Assembly (NCBI RefSeq): GCF_029537235.1
Contig: NZ_CP120638.1
Span: 2,187,501 to 2,251,500, forward strand
Source: Rhizobium sp. 32-5/1
GTDB lineage: Bacteria > Pseudomonadota > Alphaproteobacteria > Rhizobiales > Rhizobiaceae
Reading direction: 5' to 3'
DNA: 64,000 nt
Part shown: positions 1 to 8,361 of the stretch, in pieces
How the letters are laid out: the number at the start of each line of letters is the position of its first letter
Position numbering within the stretch: position 1 is the stretch's first letter
Made by a program: the position numbers and the translations under genes
Notes under the pieces: generated by a model
Seen by the model: the letters and a program-made list of their open reading frames with translations, nothing else
Database searches by the model: none
Told to the model about the DNA's origin: nothing

Positions 1-1888
1 TCAGGACCGGTCCACCAGCGAGCGCATAGAAGATGCCGTGACGCGGGCGATCGTCGATGCTCACCGCAACGAGGAAGGCTCGATCCTCGCCTTCCTGCCA
101 GGGCAGGCGGAAATCACCCGCACCGTCGAGCGGCTGGAAGGCCGCTTCGATGCCGATACGATGATCACGCCGCTTTATGGCAATCTCAGCCAGAAGGAAC
201 AGGACGCGGCCATCCGGCCGGCGCCTGCCGGCAAGCGCAAGATTGTGCTGGCCACCTCGATTGCCGAGACCTCGATTACCATCGACGGCGTGCGCATCGT
301 CATCGACAGCGGACTTCAACGCCTGCCTGCGTTTGAGGCTTCGACCGGCATAACCCGGCTGGAGACTGTGCGTGTCTCGCGTGCATCGGCGGACCAGCGC
401 GCCGGGCGCGCCGGGCGCACGGAGCCGGGAATGGCGATCCGCCTGTGGCATGCCGGACAGACGGCCGCCTTGCCTGCCTTTACGCCGCCGCAGATGCTGG
501 CGAGCGATCTTTCGAGTCTGGCGCTCGACATGGCGCATTGGGGCGTGACCGACCCGGCGCAACTTGCCTTTCTCGACCAGCCGCCGGACGCCACCTGGCA
601 GGAGTCGCAGGCCCTGCTGCGCCAACTCGGTGCGCTCGACAAAAACGGCGCCCTGACGCCGCGCGGAAAGCAGATCCGGGCACTCGCCCTGCCACCGCGA
701 CTGGCGGCCATGGCGGTGACCGCCGCAGCGGAAGGTCATGCCGAAGAGGCCTGCCTGCTGGCCGTGCTTCTGACCGAACAGGGGCTGGGCGGCGGCAGCA
801 TCGACCTCGAGGACCGCCTGCGCCGTTTCCGTACCGAGCGTGGCGACCGGGCCGAAGCCTCGCGCGGCCTTGCCCGGCGCATGGCCCGCGACTTGAAGCC
901 GGCGATACGGGAAGACACGCCGCTGCAGCCGGGCATTCTGCTGATGTGGGCTTTTCCCGACCGGATCGCGTTGCAGCGTGGCGGTCGTGGACGTTTTGTC
1001 ATGGCCAATGGCCGTGGCGCAGAACTCCCGGAGACCGAGCGTCTGGCCGGCGCCTCGATGCTGGTCATTGCCGACCTCACCGGGCGGGCCGGCGGACAAC
1101 GCATTCTCGCCGCCGCCGAAATCAGCCGCGCCGATGTCGAGGCCTATATGCCGGACGCGATCAAGCGTGAGGATCAGACGACATTTGACCGGCCAAGCCG
1201 GCAGGTGCGGGCACGTCGCGTCACGCGGCTCGGGGCCATTCTGTTCGACGAGACGCCGCTGCCACGGCCAAGGGGCGAAGCATCGGCGAGAGCCCTGGCC
1301 GAGGGCGTTCGCCAGCTTGGTCTTTCGAGCCTGCCGTTTTCCAAGGAGGCAACGCAGTTGCGGGACCGGATCGGCTTTCTGTTCCGGACGCTGGGGGAGC
1401 CCTGGCCTGATATGTCGGACGCGGCGTTGCTTTCCGGCCTCGAGGACTGGTTCGTGCCTTACCAGCATGAGACGCGCGGCCTTGACGACGTGACACCGTC
1501 CAGCCTTTCAGAAGGTTTTCTGGCGCTCGTTCCGCACGCGGTGAGCCGCGATCTGGGGCGGCTCGCGCCGACGCATTTTGAAGCGCCGACGGGCCAGCGG
1601 CATCCGATCCGCTATGACGGCGAGGAACCGGTGCTGGCAATCCGGGTGCAGGAACTGTTCGGTTTGAAGACGCACCCGTCGATCGGCGGCGGTCGCCTGC
1701 CGCTGCTGCTGGAGCTGGTGTCACCGGGGCAACGGCCGATCCAGACGACGCGCGACCTGCCGGGTTTCTGGGCCGGCTCCTGGAAAGACGTGCGGGCCGA
1801 CATGCGTGGACGCTATCCAAGGCATCCGTGGCCGGAGGACCCGGCCAATGCCGCGCCGACGACACGCGCCAAGCCGCGTGGTACATGA
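1..1888 (+). CDS. hrpB: ATP-dependent helicase HrpB, 3' part (gene starts before the window)
   Basis: The reading frame enters the window open at base 2, so the 5' end with Walker A and the DEAH box lies outside. What remains begins in the second RecA-like domain. Helicase motif V (SIAETSITIDGV) is followed by the arginine-finger motif VI QRAGRAGR at about base 397-420. The helicase-associated HA2 region follows, then the long C-terminal domain peculiar to HrpB (about the last 130 residues). HrpB is a DEAH-box RNA helicase related to the eukaryotic Prp/Dhx proteins; its bacterial substrate is poorly defined. The stop TGA is at 1886-1888 and the next gene, actS, starts 32 bases downstream on the same strand. 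Assignment to HrpB rather than HrpA rests on the size and type of the C-terminal extension. Confidence 0.93.
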   Translation, partial: QDRSTSERIEDAVTRAIVDAHRNEEGSILAFLPGQAEITRTVERLEGRFDADTMITPLYGNLSQKEQDAAIRPAPAGKRKIVLATSIAETSITIDGVRIVIDSGLQRLPAFEASTGITRLETVRVSRASADQRAGRAGRTEPGMAIRLWHAGQTAALPAFTPPQMLASDLSSLALDMAHWGVTDPAQLAFLDQPPDATWQESQALLRQLGALDKNGALTPRGKQIRALALPPRLAAMAVTAAAEGHAEEACLLAVLLTEQGLGGGSIDLEDRLRRFRTERGDRAEASRGLARRMARDLKPAIREDTPLQPGILLMWAFPDRIALQRGGRGRFVMANGRGAELPETERLAGASMLVIADLTGRAGGQRILAAAEISRADVEAYMPDAIKREDQTTFDRPSRQVRARRVTRLGAILFDETPLPRPRGEASARALAEGVRQLGLSSLPFSKEATQLRDRIGFLFRTLGEPWPDMSDAALLSGLEDWFVPYQHETRGLDDVTPSSLSEGFLALVPHAVSRDLGRLAPTHFEAPTGQRHPIRYDGEEPVLAIRVQELFGLKTHPSIGGGRLPLLLELVSPGQRPIQTTRDLPGFWAGSWKDVRADMRGRYPRHPWPEDPANAAPTTRAKPRGT

Positions 1889-1920
1889 CTGAAGCAATGA
1901 CGGCAGGTGGAGACGATGGA

Positions 1921-3225
1921 ATGACCATGGCGGTGCTTGAAGAGGACGACTCGACAAAGAACCGGACATTGCGACTGCAGACGCTGATCCGGTTGCGCTG
2001 GCTGGCAGTCGGCGGGCAATCGACCGCGGTCATTACCATCGGGTTCTGGCTGCAGTTTCCCTTGCCGCTCATCGCCTGCTGCGCGTTGATTGCGGCCCTT
2101 GCCTGGCTCAACGTCTATCTGACGGTCCGTTATCCGCCGTCGCACCGGTTGAAACCGCCGGCAGCCTTCGTGCTGCTCGGGCTCGACCTGATGCAGCTGA
2201 CGGCCTTGCTGTTCATCACCGGCGGGCTTGCCAATCCATTCGCGCCGCTGGTCTGCGTGCCCGTGATCATCTCGTCGGCCTCGCAACCGAAGCGCTTGAG
2301 CATCGCGCTGGCGCTGGCGGCCATCCTCGGCATTACCGCACTTGCCTTTTCACCCTTTCCTCTGCCCTGGTATCCCGGTGTCGTGCTTCTGGTGCCGCCG
2401 GTGCTGACGGCAGGCTTCTGGTTCGCGATTGTCTCGACCACGGCCTTTGCCGCCTTCTACACCTATCGCGTCTCGCTTGAGGCAAGCGAGCTTTCGGACG
2501 CCTTGACGGCGACAGAGCTGGTGCTGCAGCGGGAGAAGCATCTCTCCCAACTTGATGGCCTTGCAGCCGCGGCCGCCCATGAACTCGGGACACCGCTTGC
2601 GACGATCAGCATCGTTGCCAAGGAGATGGAGCGCGAACTCGGCGATGATCCGCGCTTCGGTGAGGACGTGCACCTCTTGCGCAGCCAGAGCGAGCGCTGC
2701 CGCGATATCCTGCGGCGCCTGACGACGCTCTCCTCCGAAAACGAAGCGCATATGCGGCATCTGCCCCTATCCTCGCTGATCGAGGAGGTCATGGCGCCGC
2801 ATCGCGAATTCGGCATCCGCATCAATCTCGTCGAAATCGGCGAACGCAATACCGAGCCGGTCGGCAATCGCAATGCCGGCATTCTCTACGGGCTTGGCAA
2901 TCTGCTCGAAAATGCCGTCGATTATGCCAAGTCCGAGGTGACAGTCACCGTTCGGCATACGCCCGAGACGGTAACCGTGACCATAGAGGACGATGGGGAC
3001 GGTTATGCGCCGGACGTTCTGAGCCGGATCGGCGAGCCCTATGTGACCAAACGCCAGAAGGACGACAGCGCCGGCGGCCTCGGGCTTGGGCTGTTCATCG
3101 CCAAGACGCTGCTGGAACGATCAGGTGCCAAGCTCTCTTTCGAAAATGGTGGTCCGGACAAGCCGGGCGCTCGTATCAACGTCGAATGGCCGCGGCATCT
3201 GATGGACACGAAACTGACAAAATGA
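1921..3225 (+). CDS. actS: Redox-sensing histidine kinase ActS (RegB/PrrB family)
   Basis: 434-residue membrane sensor kinase of the RegB/ActS family, which senses the quinone pool or redox state and phosphorylates ActR/RegA to control respiration, nitrogen and carbon functions and acid tolerance. Several hydrophobic segments occupy residues 25-180. Between them is the family's quinone-binding heptapeptide GGLANPF (residues 101-107). The H-box HELGTPLATI places the phosphoacceptor at His220. The redox-box cysteine of the family is visible as SERCRDIL (Cys260), 40 residues after the histidine. The N-box NLLENAVDYA and the G-boxes DDGDGY and GLGLGLFIAK complete the ATPase domain. The frame is open further upstream into hrpB; I chose the ATG at 1921, which lies just after hrpB and gives a usual family length. 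An alternative ATG is at 1885. The partner actR follows after 82 bases. Confidence 0.93.
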   Translation: MTMAVLEEDDSTKNRTLRLQTLIRLRWLAVGGQSTAVITIGFWLQFPLPLIACCALIAALAWLNVYLTVRYPPSHRLKPPAAFVLLGLDLMQLTALLFITGGLANPFAPLVCVPVIISSASQPKRLSIALALAAILGITALAFSPFPLPWYPGVVLLVPPVLTAGFWFAIVSTTAFAAFYTYRVSLEASELSDALTATELVLQREKHLSQLDGLAAAAAHELGTPLATISIVAKEMERELGDDPRFGEDVHLLRSQSERCRDILRRLTTLSSENEAHMRHLPLSSLIEEVMAPHREFGIRINLVEIGERNTEPVGNRNAGILYGLGNLLENAVDYAKSEVTVTVRHTPETVTVTIEDDGDGYAPDVLSRIGEPYVTKRQKDDSAGGLGLGLFIAKTLLERSGAKLSFENGGPDKPGARINVEWPRHLMDTKLTK

Positions 3226-3307
3226 CTTTACGGCCTGCGTTGAACGTCGGATAAGCGGCCCTAGCTGAACAGAAGAAACGGCGATAAAATCGCCATGGAT
3301 CGCGAAA

Positions 3308-3903
3308 ATGTCGGAAAAACCCACAAGTTCATCTGCCGTCGATGGCAATGATGTGAAAATGGATGCCAGCGCCATCGGTCCGGATACGTCGCTGCTGCTG
3401 GTGGACGATGACGCGCCGTTCCTGCGCCGTCTCGCACGCGCCATGGAAGCGCGCGGTTTTTCGGTCGAGATTGCCGAATCCGTAGCCGAAGGCATTGCCA
3501 AGACCAAGACGCGTCCCCCGAAACACGCCGTCATCGACCTGCGGCTGGGGGACGGCAGCGGCCTCGACGTGATCGAGGCAATCCGCGCCCGGCGCGACGA
3601 CACCCGCATCATCATGCTGACCGGCTATGGCAACATCGCGACGGCGGTGAATGCGGTGAAACTTGGTGCGGTCGATTACCTTGCAAAGCCGGCTGACGCC
3701 GATGATATCTTCGCCGCCCTTGTGCAGCGGGCCGGGAACGGGCAGAGCCGCCGGAAAACCCGATGTCGGCCGACCGGGTTCGTTGGGAGCATATCCAGCG
3801 CGTCTATGAAATGTGCGAGCGCAATGTGTCGGAGACCGCACGCCGGCTCAACATGCACCGCCGGACCCTGCAGCGGATCCTGGCCAAGCGGGCGCCGAAG
3901 TAA
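3308..3903 (+). CDS. actR: Response regulator ActR (RegA/PrrA family), frameshifted as read
   Basis: Partner of ActS. The receiver domain (residues 30-145) has the acidic pocket LLVDDDAPF, the phosphoacceptor Asp in AVIDLRLGDGSG, and the conserved Thr and Lys in MLTGYGN and YLAKPADADD. The C-terminal Fis-type helix-turn-helix (VSETARRLNMHRRTLQRIL), almost invariant in RegA/ActR, is present but in another frame. The shift lies at about 3734-3736, where restoring one base gives an uninterrupted 198-residue protein ending at TAA 3901-3903. As read, the receiver frame instead runs out into unrelated sequence until 4102. ActR-type regulators bind DNA as phosphorylated dimers and control redox, nitrogen fixation and acid-tolerance genes. 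I infer an assembly indel, since both halves are perfectly conserved. Confidence 0.88.
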
Positions 3904-3909
3904 CGCGCT

Positions 3910-4443
3910 CTATCCTTTGTCGTCGAGCGCGCCAGAGACGATCGCCCTCATCGAGGCATCCATGTCGCCCTTGCGATCGGCTGCCCATTCCGCCAGCATC
4001 AGCCTCTGGGCGGCGACCCTTGCGAAGATCAGCGAAACCGATTTTCGTGTCGGCGCCGGCAGCCGGTGTTCCGGCGCATCGCGGATCAGTTCGGCGGCAT
4101 AACCGTCCGAGACGATCAGGCCGCAATCTTCCGGGAAGATATCGAGCGGCACGCCCGGATGGGTGGCGAAGAACAGGCGGTCGGAATGCAGCCTGTAATC
4201 AGGCCATTTGCGGTCCACCCTGAAGTCCTCGATCGAGGTTTTGATCTCGACGATCCAGACCTCGCCTTTCGGGGACAGGGATGCGAGATCCGCCCGTCGG
4301 CCGCTGGCGAGCGTCAGTTCCGGCAAAACCGCGTGCCGCAATTCGTGCAGGAAGCGCTGCGTTCCCCGGCGCACCATCATGGCGCGCTGGGACTGGCGCC
4401 CATCGATCAGCGGGTTGTCATTGTGGATAGAGAGAATCGCCAT
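3910..4443 (-). CDS. mmcB: MmcB family DNA repair protein
   Basis: 177-residue protein matching the MmcB family (Pfam DNA_repair_MmcB-like), named from a Caulobacter gene linked to resistance to the DNA cross-linker mitomycin C. Asp52, Glu66 and Lys68 sit in a D-(X)13-E-X-K arrangement (motif VEIK), the pattern of a PD-(D/E)XK nuclease-type fold; the nuclease activity is inference. The start is the ATG at 4441-4443. The same frame stays open upstream, but that stretch lies antisense to the next gene and has no family resemblance. The stop is 6 bases from the actR stop, so the two genes converge. The gene is divergent from the L,D-transpeptidase, with a 177-base shared promoter region between them. 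Confidence 0.85.
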   Translation of the reverse strand: MAILSIHNDNPLIDGRQSQRAMMVRRGTQRFLHELRHAVLPELTLASGRRADLASLSPKGEVWIVEIKTSIEDFRVDRKWPDYRLHSDRLFFATHPGVPLDIFPEDCGLIVSDGYAAELIRDAPEHRLPAPTRKSVSLIFARVAAQRLMLAEWAADRKGDMDASMRAIVSGALDDKG

Positions 4444-4620
4444 GCCGGAAGTCTGGCACAGGGGCGGTTTTGTTGCAAAAACAATCCAGCGAGATTTTGC
4501 AAGCTCCAGCGAAAATGCTGCAACGCATTCCCTTGCAATCAAGGGGCCGATCGAAAATAAACCATCATTACTGATGGTCGAATCGACCCAGCTATTCCTT
4601 GCAGAAATTAAGAGAACCCC

Positions 4621-5283
4621 ATGCGCATTCGCAATGCCCTTCTGCTGTGCAGCCTCGCGGCAACCCTCATCCTGTCCGGCTGCTCCACGTCGCCCATCAG
4701 TCCCGTCGGTGAAACAGTCGCCACCAACCAGATCTTCTCGAATGGTTACGGCGCCGTCGAAGATCACGGCTATGCGCTGCCGGCTATCCCGATCTCCAGG
4801 GTCAACGAACGCTTCCATCGCCAGATCGTCGATTACGCTACGAAGGAAAAGCCCGGTACGATCATCGTCAACACGCCGAACCGCTTCCTCTATTTCGTGC
4901 TGCCGCGCGGCAAGGCCGTGCGCTACGGTATCGGCGTCGGCAAGTCCGGCTTCGCGTGGGAAGGCAAGGCCTATGTCGCCTGGAAGCAGGAATGGCCGAC
5001 CTGGCACCCGCCGAAGGAAATGGCGGAGCGCAAGCCGGATGTCGCGCAATATGTCGAGGCCGGCATGGGTCCAGGCCTGCGCAACCCCCTCGGGGCCCGC
5101 GCCATGTACCTCTTCAACGACGAAGGCAAGGATACCTTGTTCCGCATCCATGGTTCGCCTGAATGGGCCTCGATCGGTACTGCCGCTTCCTCGGGCTGCA
5201 TCCGCATGATCAACCAGGACATCATCGATCTCTATGCCCGCGTTCGGCCGGGCAAGAACACCCGGGTCATCGTCCAGCAGTAA
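4621..5283 (+). CDS. L,D-transpeptidase (YkuD domain) lipoprotein
   Basis: 220 residues. A lipoprotein signal peptide ends in the lipobox LSGC (Cys21), so the mature protein should be lipidated and anchored in an envelope membrane. The YkuD catalytic domain spans about residues 78-219. It carries the diagnostic motif with His177 (FRIHGSPEW) and the nucleophile Cys193 (SSGCIRM). Such enzymes form 3-3 cross-links in peptidoglycan or attach proteins to it; Rhizobiales depend heavily on L,D-transpeptidases for polar growth. Which reaction this paralogue performs cannot be told from sequence. It is transcribed alone, divergent from mmcB, and is followed by a long gene-free stretch. Confidence 0.92.
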   Translation: MRIRNALLLCSLAATLILSGCSTSPISPVGETVATNQIFSNGYGAVEDHGYALPAIPISRVNERFHRQIVDYATKEKPGTIIVNTPNRFLYFVLPRGKAVRYGIGVGKSGFAWEGKAYVAWKQEWPTWHPPKEMAERKPDVAQYVEAGMGPGLRNPLGARAMYLFNDEGKDTLFRIHGSPEWASIGTAASSGCIRMINQDIIDLYARVRPGKNTRVIVQQ

Positions 5284-5814
5284 CGGACGGCCCCTCTTGC
5301 CGCAAACGCTTCCATCCACGCGCGGAGCTTCCGCCGTGGGTTGAATGCTGGTTCGGCCGGGGCACGACACATGCCTCAGGTTATAGATAGTAAGGTAACA
5401 CGCGCCGTGCCCCGTTTCGGTGTCTTTTGCCGCGCTTCTCAGGTTCTTCTGCGCTTTCGTCCTTTTGAGACGAAAGCCTCCAATGCCCCAGCCCGACCTC
5501 TTACCGCCCGGCCTTTCAATGAGGCGGAGCATTGCCCTGGACCGTCTTTCAACGGCGGGGCATGCCCGGCACGCCTGGACCATCCAAATGTCCGGAGGAG
5601 AACCGCCTTTCATGCAGCCCCGGTCTCAAGCGGGCGTTCCGCCATCCCCCAGGGGCACCGGTCCCGCCTCGCCGGCAACGCTCATCCGGTGTATCCGATG
5701 GCGGGACGAGGCCATTGTAAGCACAGGTGACAAGCGCGGGGATTTGCGGGGATGATATTTTTCGGGAGCGGGCGGATCGGTCACAACGAGGCGGCAGGCC
5801 GTTGGGGCTTGGTC

Positions 5815-5948
5815 ATGGATCCTCGGGTCAAGCCCGAGAATGACGGAGGGTGAGGACGATGTCGCGAGAGCAACTGGCTCTGTCGGCCAAGGGGTTATTG
5901 TCCCAAATCTCCCAGCTCGTCGTCCTCGGGCCTGACCCGAGGATCCAT
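5815..5948. repeat. Inverted pair of dispersed palindromic repeat (GATCCTCGGGTCAAGCCCGA type)
   Basis: Unit one (5815-5847) reads ATGGATCCTCGGGTCAAG followed by CCCGAGAATGACGG. It is itself a palindrome, CTCGGGTCAAGCCCGAG. Unit two (5920-5948) is the reverse complement of the same unit with two changes. The two copies point toward each other across about 72 bases. The same unit occurs twice more at 12278-12305 and 12366-12400. Small palindromic elements of this kind are common between genes in rhizobial genomes; I cannot assign it to a named class without a database. Confidence 0.75.
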
Positions 5949-5999
5949 TCGCAGGCATCATGGGCAGATGGCGGGCACCAACCTCTGTCGGTACCCGAC

Positions 6000-6020
6000 A
6001 TCTCCCCCTCAAGGGGAGAT
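6000..6020. repeat. Short palindromic intergenic element
   Basis: Perfect 8-base arms ATCTCCCC and GGGGAGAT separated by CTCAA, preceded by CTCTGTCGGTACCCGAC. This combination resembles a recurrent rhizobial intergenic mosaic repeat. It could act as a transcript-end structure but has no following T run. Confidence 0.5.
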
Positions 6021-6069
6021 TGACCGCAAATTTCCTGCGTCCCTAACTTCAAGTCTGCGGGAAAAGAAT

Positions 6070-6095
6070 GATTGCCCTTGAGGGCAAGGGCAATC
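6070..6095 (-). terminator. Putative terminator of glcB
   Basis: Perfect 10-base inverted repeat GATTGCCCTT / AAGGGCAATC around a 6-base loop. It overlaps the glcB stop codon and is followed on the minus strand by ATTCTTTTCCC. The stem is strong and the T tract moderate. Confidence 0.6.
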
Positions 6096-8256
6096 AGCTC
6101 CCCCGCCGTTGTTTCAGTTCCAGCCGGCGGCGGTGCAGGACCGGTTCGGTGTAGCCGTTTGGCTGCCGGCGGCCCTCGAGAACGAGTTCAACGGCGGCCT
6201 GGAAAGCAATGGAGCCGTCGAAATTGCCAGCCATCGGCGCATAGAGCGGATCGCCGGCATTCTGGCCATCGACCACGGCCGCCATCCGGCGCATCGTCTC
6301 GATGATCTGCGATTTTGTCACCACGCCGTGGTGCAGCCAGTTGGCCATATGCTGGGCGGAAATGCGCAGCGTGGCCCGATCCTCCATCAGGCCGACATTG
6401 TTGATATCAGGCACCTTGGAGCAACCGACGCCCTGATCGACCCAGCGGACGACATAACCGAGGATGCCCTGCGCGTTGTTGTCGAGTTCGCGCTGGATTT
6501 CCTCTGCCGTCCAATTGGGACGCGATGCGACCGGAACGGACAGAATGTCGCTCAGCTTTGCCCGCGGCCGGCTTTTCAGCGTGGTCTGAACCGCGGCGAC
6601 GTCGACCTTGTGATAATGCGTGGCATGCAGCGTCGCTGCCGTCGGCGACGGGACCCAGGCCGTATTGGCACCAGCCTTGGGATGTCCGATCTTCTGCTCC
6701 AGCATTGCGGCCATAAGGTCGGGCATGGCCCACATGCCCTTGCCGATCTGGGCATGGCCGGCAAGCCCGCATTCCAGGCCGATATCGACGTTCCAATTTT
6801 CGTAAGCCGCGATCCAAGCCGCCTGCTTCATATCGCCCTTGCGGATCATCGGGCCGGCTTCCATCGAGGTGTGCATCTCGTCGCCGGTGCGATCGAGGAA
6901 ACCGGTGTTGATGAAGACGACGCGCTCGCGGGCAGCACGGATGCACGCCTTGAGGTTGACGGTGGTGCGCCGCTCCTCGTCCATGATGCCCATCTTGATG
7001 GTGTTTTCCATCATGCCGATCGCCTGCTCGACGCGGGCGAAGATTTCGCTGGCAAAGGCAACCTCTTCCGGGCCGTGCATCTTCGGCTTGACGACATACA
7101 TCGAGCCCTCGCGGGAATTCATCCGCCGGCCATTGGCGCCGATATCGTGCAGCGCGATCAGCCCGGTGATCATCGCATCCATGATGCCTTCCGGAACCTC
7201 GTTTCCGTGACGATCGAGAATGGCCGGATTGGTCATGAGGTGGCCGACATTGCGCACCAGCATCAGCGAACGGCACTTGACCTCGAAGGGCGAGCCATCA
7301 GGCGCCGTATAGGTAAAGTCACTGTAGAGCTTGCGTTCAACCGTCTCGCCACGCTTCTGGACGTTTTCCTTCAGGTCGCCCTTCATCAGGCCCAGCCAGT
7401 TGCGATAGACGAGGATCTTGTCTTCGGCATCGACGGCCGCGACCGAATCCTCGCAATCCATGATCGTCGTCAGCGCGGCTTCCATATTGACGCCGGCAAT
7501 GCCGGCGGGATCGGTCTTGCCGATCTCCCATTCGCGATTGAGAATGATTTCGATGCCGAGGCCATTGTTCTTGAGAAGCAGGTGGCGCCAGCCCTCGTGC
7601 TCCGCATGGCCAGCATATTGCTCCGGGTGCTTCAGCGAAACGGCGCGGTCGCCCGTCGCCAGACGCAGTTTGGCACCGGCTTCGATATCGGTGATATCGG
7701 CCCAGCGGGCGCCGTCGAGCGGTGCGGCCGCGTCGAGGAAGGCCTTTGCCCAAGCGACCACCTTTTCGCCGCGGACAGGATTGTAGTTCTTGCCCTTTTC
7801 CGCACCATCCGTTTCCGGGATCACATCCGTTCCGTAGAGCGCGTCATAGAGCGATCCCCAGCGGGCATTGGCAGCATTCAGCGCATAGCGGGCATTCATG
7901 ACCGGGACGACCAGTTGCGGGCCGGCAATCGTTGCGATTTCCGAATCGACATTGGCCGTCGAGACCGCGAAATCAGGCCCCTCGGGCAAAAGATAGCCGA
8001 TCTCCCGAAGGAAGGTCTCATAGGCCTGCATGTTGATCGGCGCGCCGTTCTGGCGGTACCAGACATCGAGCTTTTCCTGCAGCGCATCGCGCTTTTCCAG
8101 CAGGGCCCGGTTCCTTGGCGTAAGATCATGGATAAGGGCGGCAAAGTCGGCGAAGAAACGCCCGGCGTCGACGCCCGTGCCGGGCAGCGCTTCTTCAACG
8201 AGAAACGCATGCAGCGCCGTGTCGATCTTCAGTCCGTTCGTTTCGGTCCAGGCCAT
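6094..8256 (-). CDS. glcB: Malate synthase G
   Basis: 720 residues, the usual length for the single-chain G isoform. It condenses glyoxylate with acetyl-CoA to malate in the glyoxylate route. The motif [15 protein letters not shown] lies in the TIM-barrel region, and [10 protein letters not shown] near the C-terminus contains the catalytic aspartate of the family. The start ATG (8254-8256) is preceded by AGGAG at a 6-base spacing. A palindrome TTTCCATAATGGAAA lies about 90 bases upstream of the start and may be an operator. No isocitrate lyase gene is near, so the neighbours do not indicate whether glyoxylate comes from acetate or glycolate. The frame is intact throughout. Confidence 0.97.
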   Translation of the reverse strand: MAWTETNGLKIDTALHAFLVEEALPGTGVDAGRFFADFAALIHDLTPRNRALLEKRDALQEKLDVWYRQNGAPINMQAYETFLREIGYLLPEGPDFAVSTANVDSEIATIAGPQLVVPVMNARYALNAANARWGSLYDALYGTDVIPETDGAEKGKNYNPVRGEKVVAWAKAFLDAAAPLDGARWADITDIEAGAKLRLATGDRAVSLKHPEQYAGHAEHEGWRHLLLKNNGLGIEIILNREWEIGKTDPAGIAGVNMEAALTTIMDCEDSVAAVDAEDKILVYRNWLGLMKGDLKENVQKRGETVERKLYSDFTYTAPDGSPFEVKCRSLMLVRNVGHLMTNPAILDRHGNEVPEGIMDAMITGLIALHDIGANGRRMNSREGSMYVVKPKMHGPEEVAFASEIFARVEQAIGMMENTIKMGIMDEERRTTVNLKACIRAARERVVFINTGFLDRTGDEMHTSMEAGPMIRKGDMKQAAWIAAYENWNVDIGLECGLAGHAQIGKGMWAMPDLMAAMLEQKIGHPKAGANTAWVPSPTAATLHATHYHKVDVAAVQTTLKSRPRAKLSDILSVPVASRPNWTAEEIQRELDNNAQGILGYVVRWVDQGVGCSKVPDINNVGLMEDRATLRISAQHMANWLHHGVVTKSQIIETMRRMAAVVDGQNAGDPLYAPMAGNFDGSIAFQAAVELVLEGRRQPNGYTEPVLHRRRLELKQRRGS

Positions 8257-8343
8257 GTCAAACTCCTGCTATTGGTACGGTAATGTTGCGGCAGTTTCTC
8301 ACGGTTTCATTTCCCGTCAACCGCGCGAAAATAGGAATGATTC

Positions 8344-8358
8344 TTTCCATAATGGAAA
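8344..8358. promoter_or_regulatory. Palindrome upstream of glcB, candidate operator
   Basis: Perfect 15-base palindrome TTTCCATAATGGAAA in the 105-base gap between glcB and the hydantoinase-family gene. The half-site TTTCC/GGAAA recalls operators of IclR-type regulators, but the arrangement differs from the E. coli IclR consensus, so the regulator is unknown. It lies upstream of a weak TTGACG-N17 promoter-like element on the minus strand. Confidence 0.4.
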
Positions 8359-8361
8359 CAA

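Larger units (their letters stand above)
5284..6069. other. Gene-free region with palindromic intergenic repeats
   Basis: About 790 bases between the L,D-transpeptidase and glcB. Several open frames of 60-130 codons occur here, but none has a credible start signal, domain or family resemblance and I call none of them. The right half holds an inverted pair of a dispersed palindrome (5815-5847 and 5920-5948) and a second short palindrome (6000-6020), listed separately. No RNA gene was recognised. Confidence 0.6.

Noticed and set aside
3730..3740. Programmed frameshift in actR
   Set aside because: No slippery heptamer with a following structure, and the same type of single-base slip occurs in many unrelated genes here, so an assembly indel is simpler.
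4444..5613. Upstream extension of the mmcB frame to a 567-codon protein
   Set aside because: The extra part is antisense to the L,D-transpeptidase and intergenic DNA; MmcB proteins are about 150-180 residues.
5420..5755. Possible small gene in the 5.3-6.1 kb gap
   Set aside because: Arginine/proline-rich translation typical of random GC-rich DNA, no ribosome site, no family.
6109..8283. 724-codon open frame on the plus strand opposite glcB
   Set aside because: Shadow of a highly GC-biased gene: no start signal, no recognisable domain, and its composition mirrors the third-position bias of glcB, whose motifs are unambiguous.
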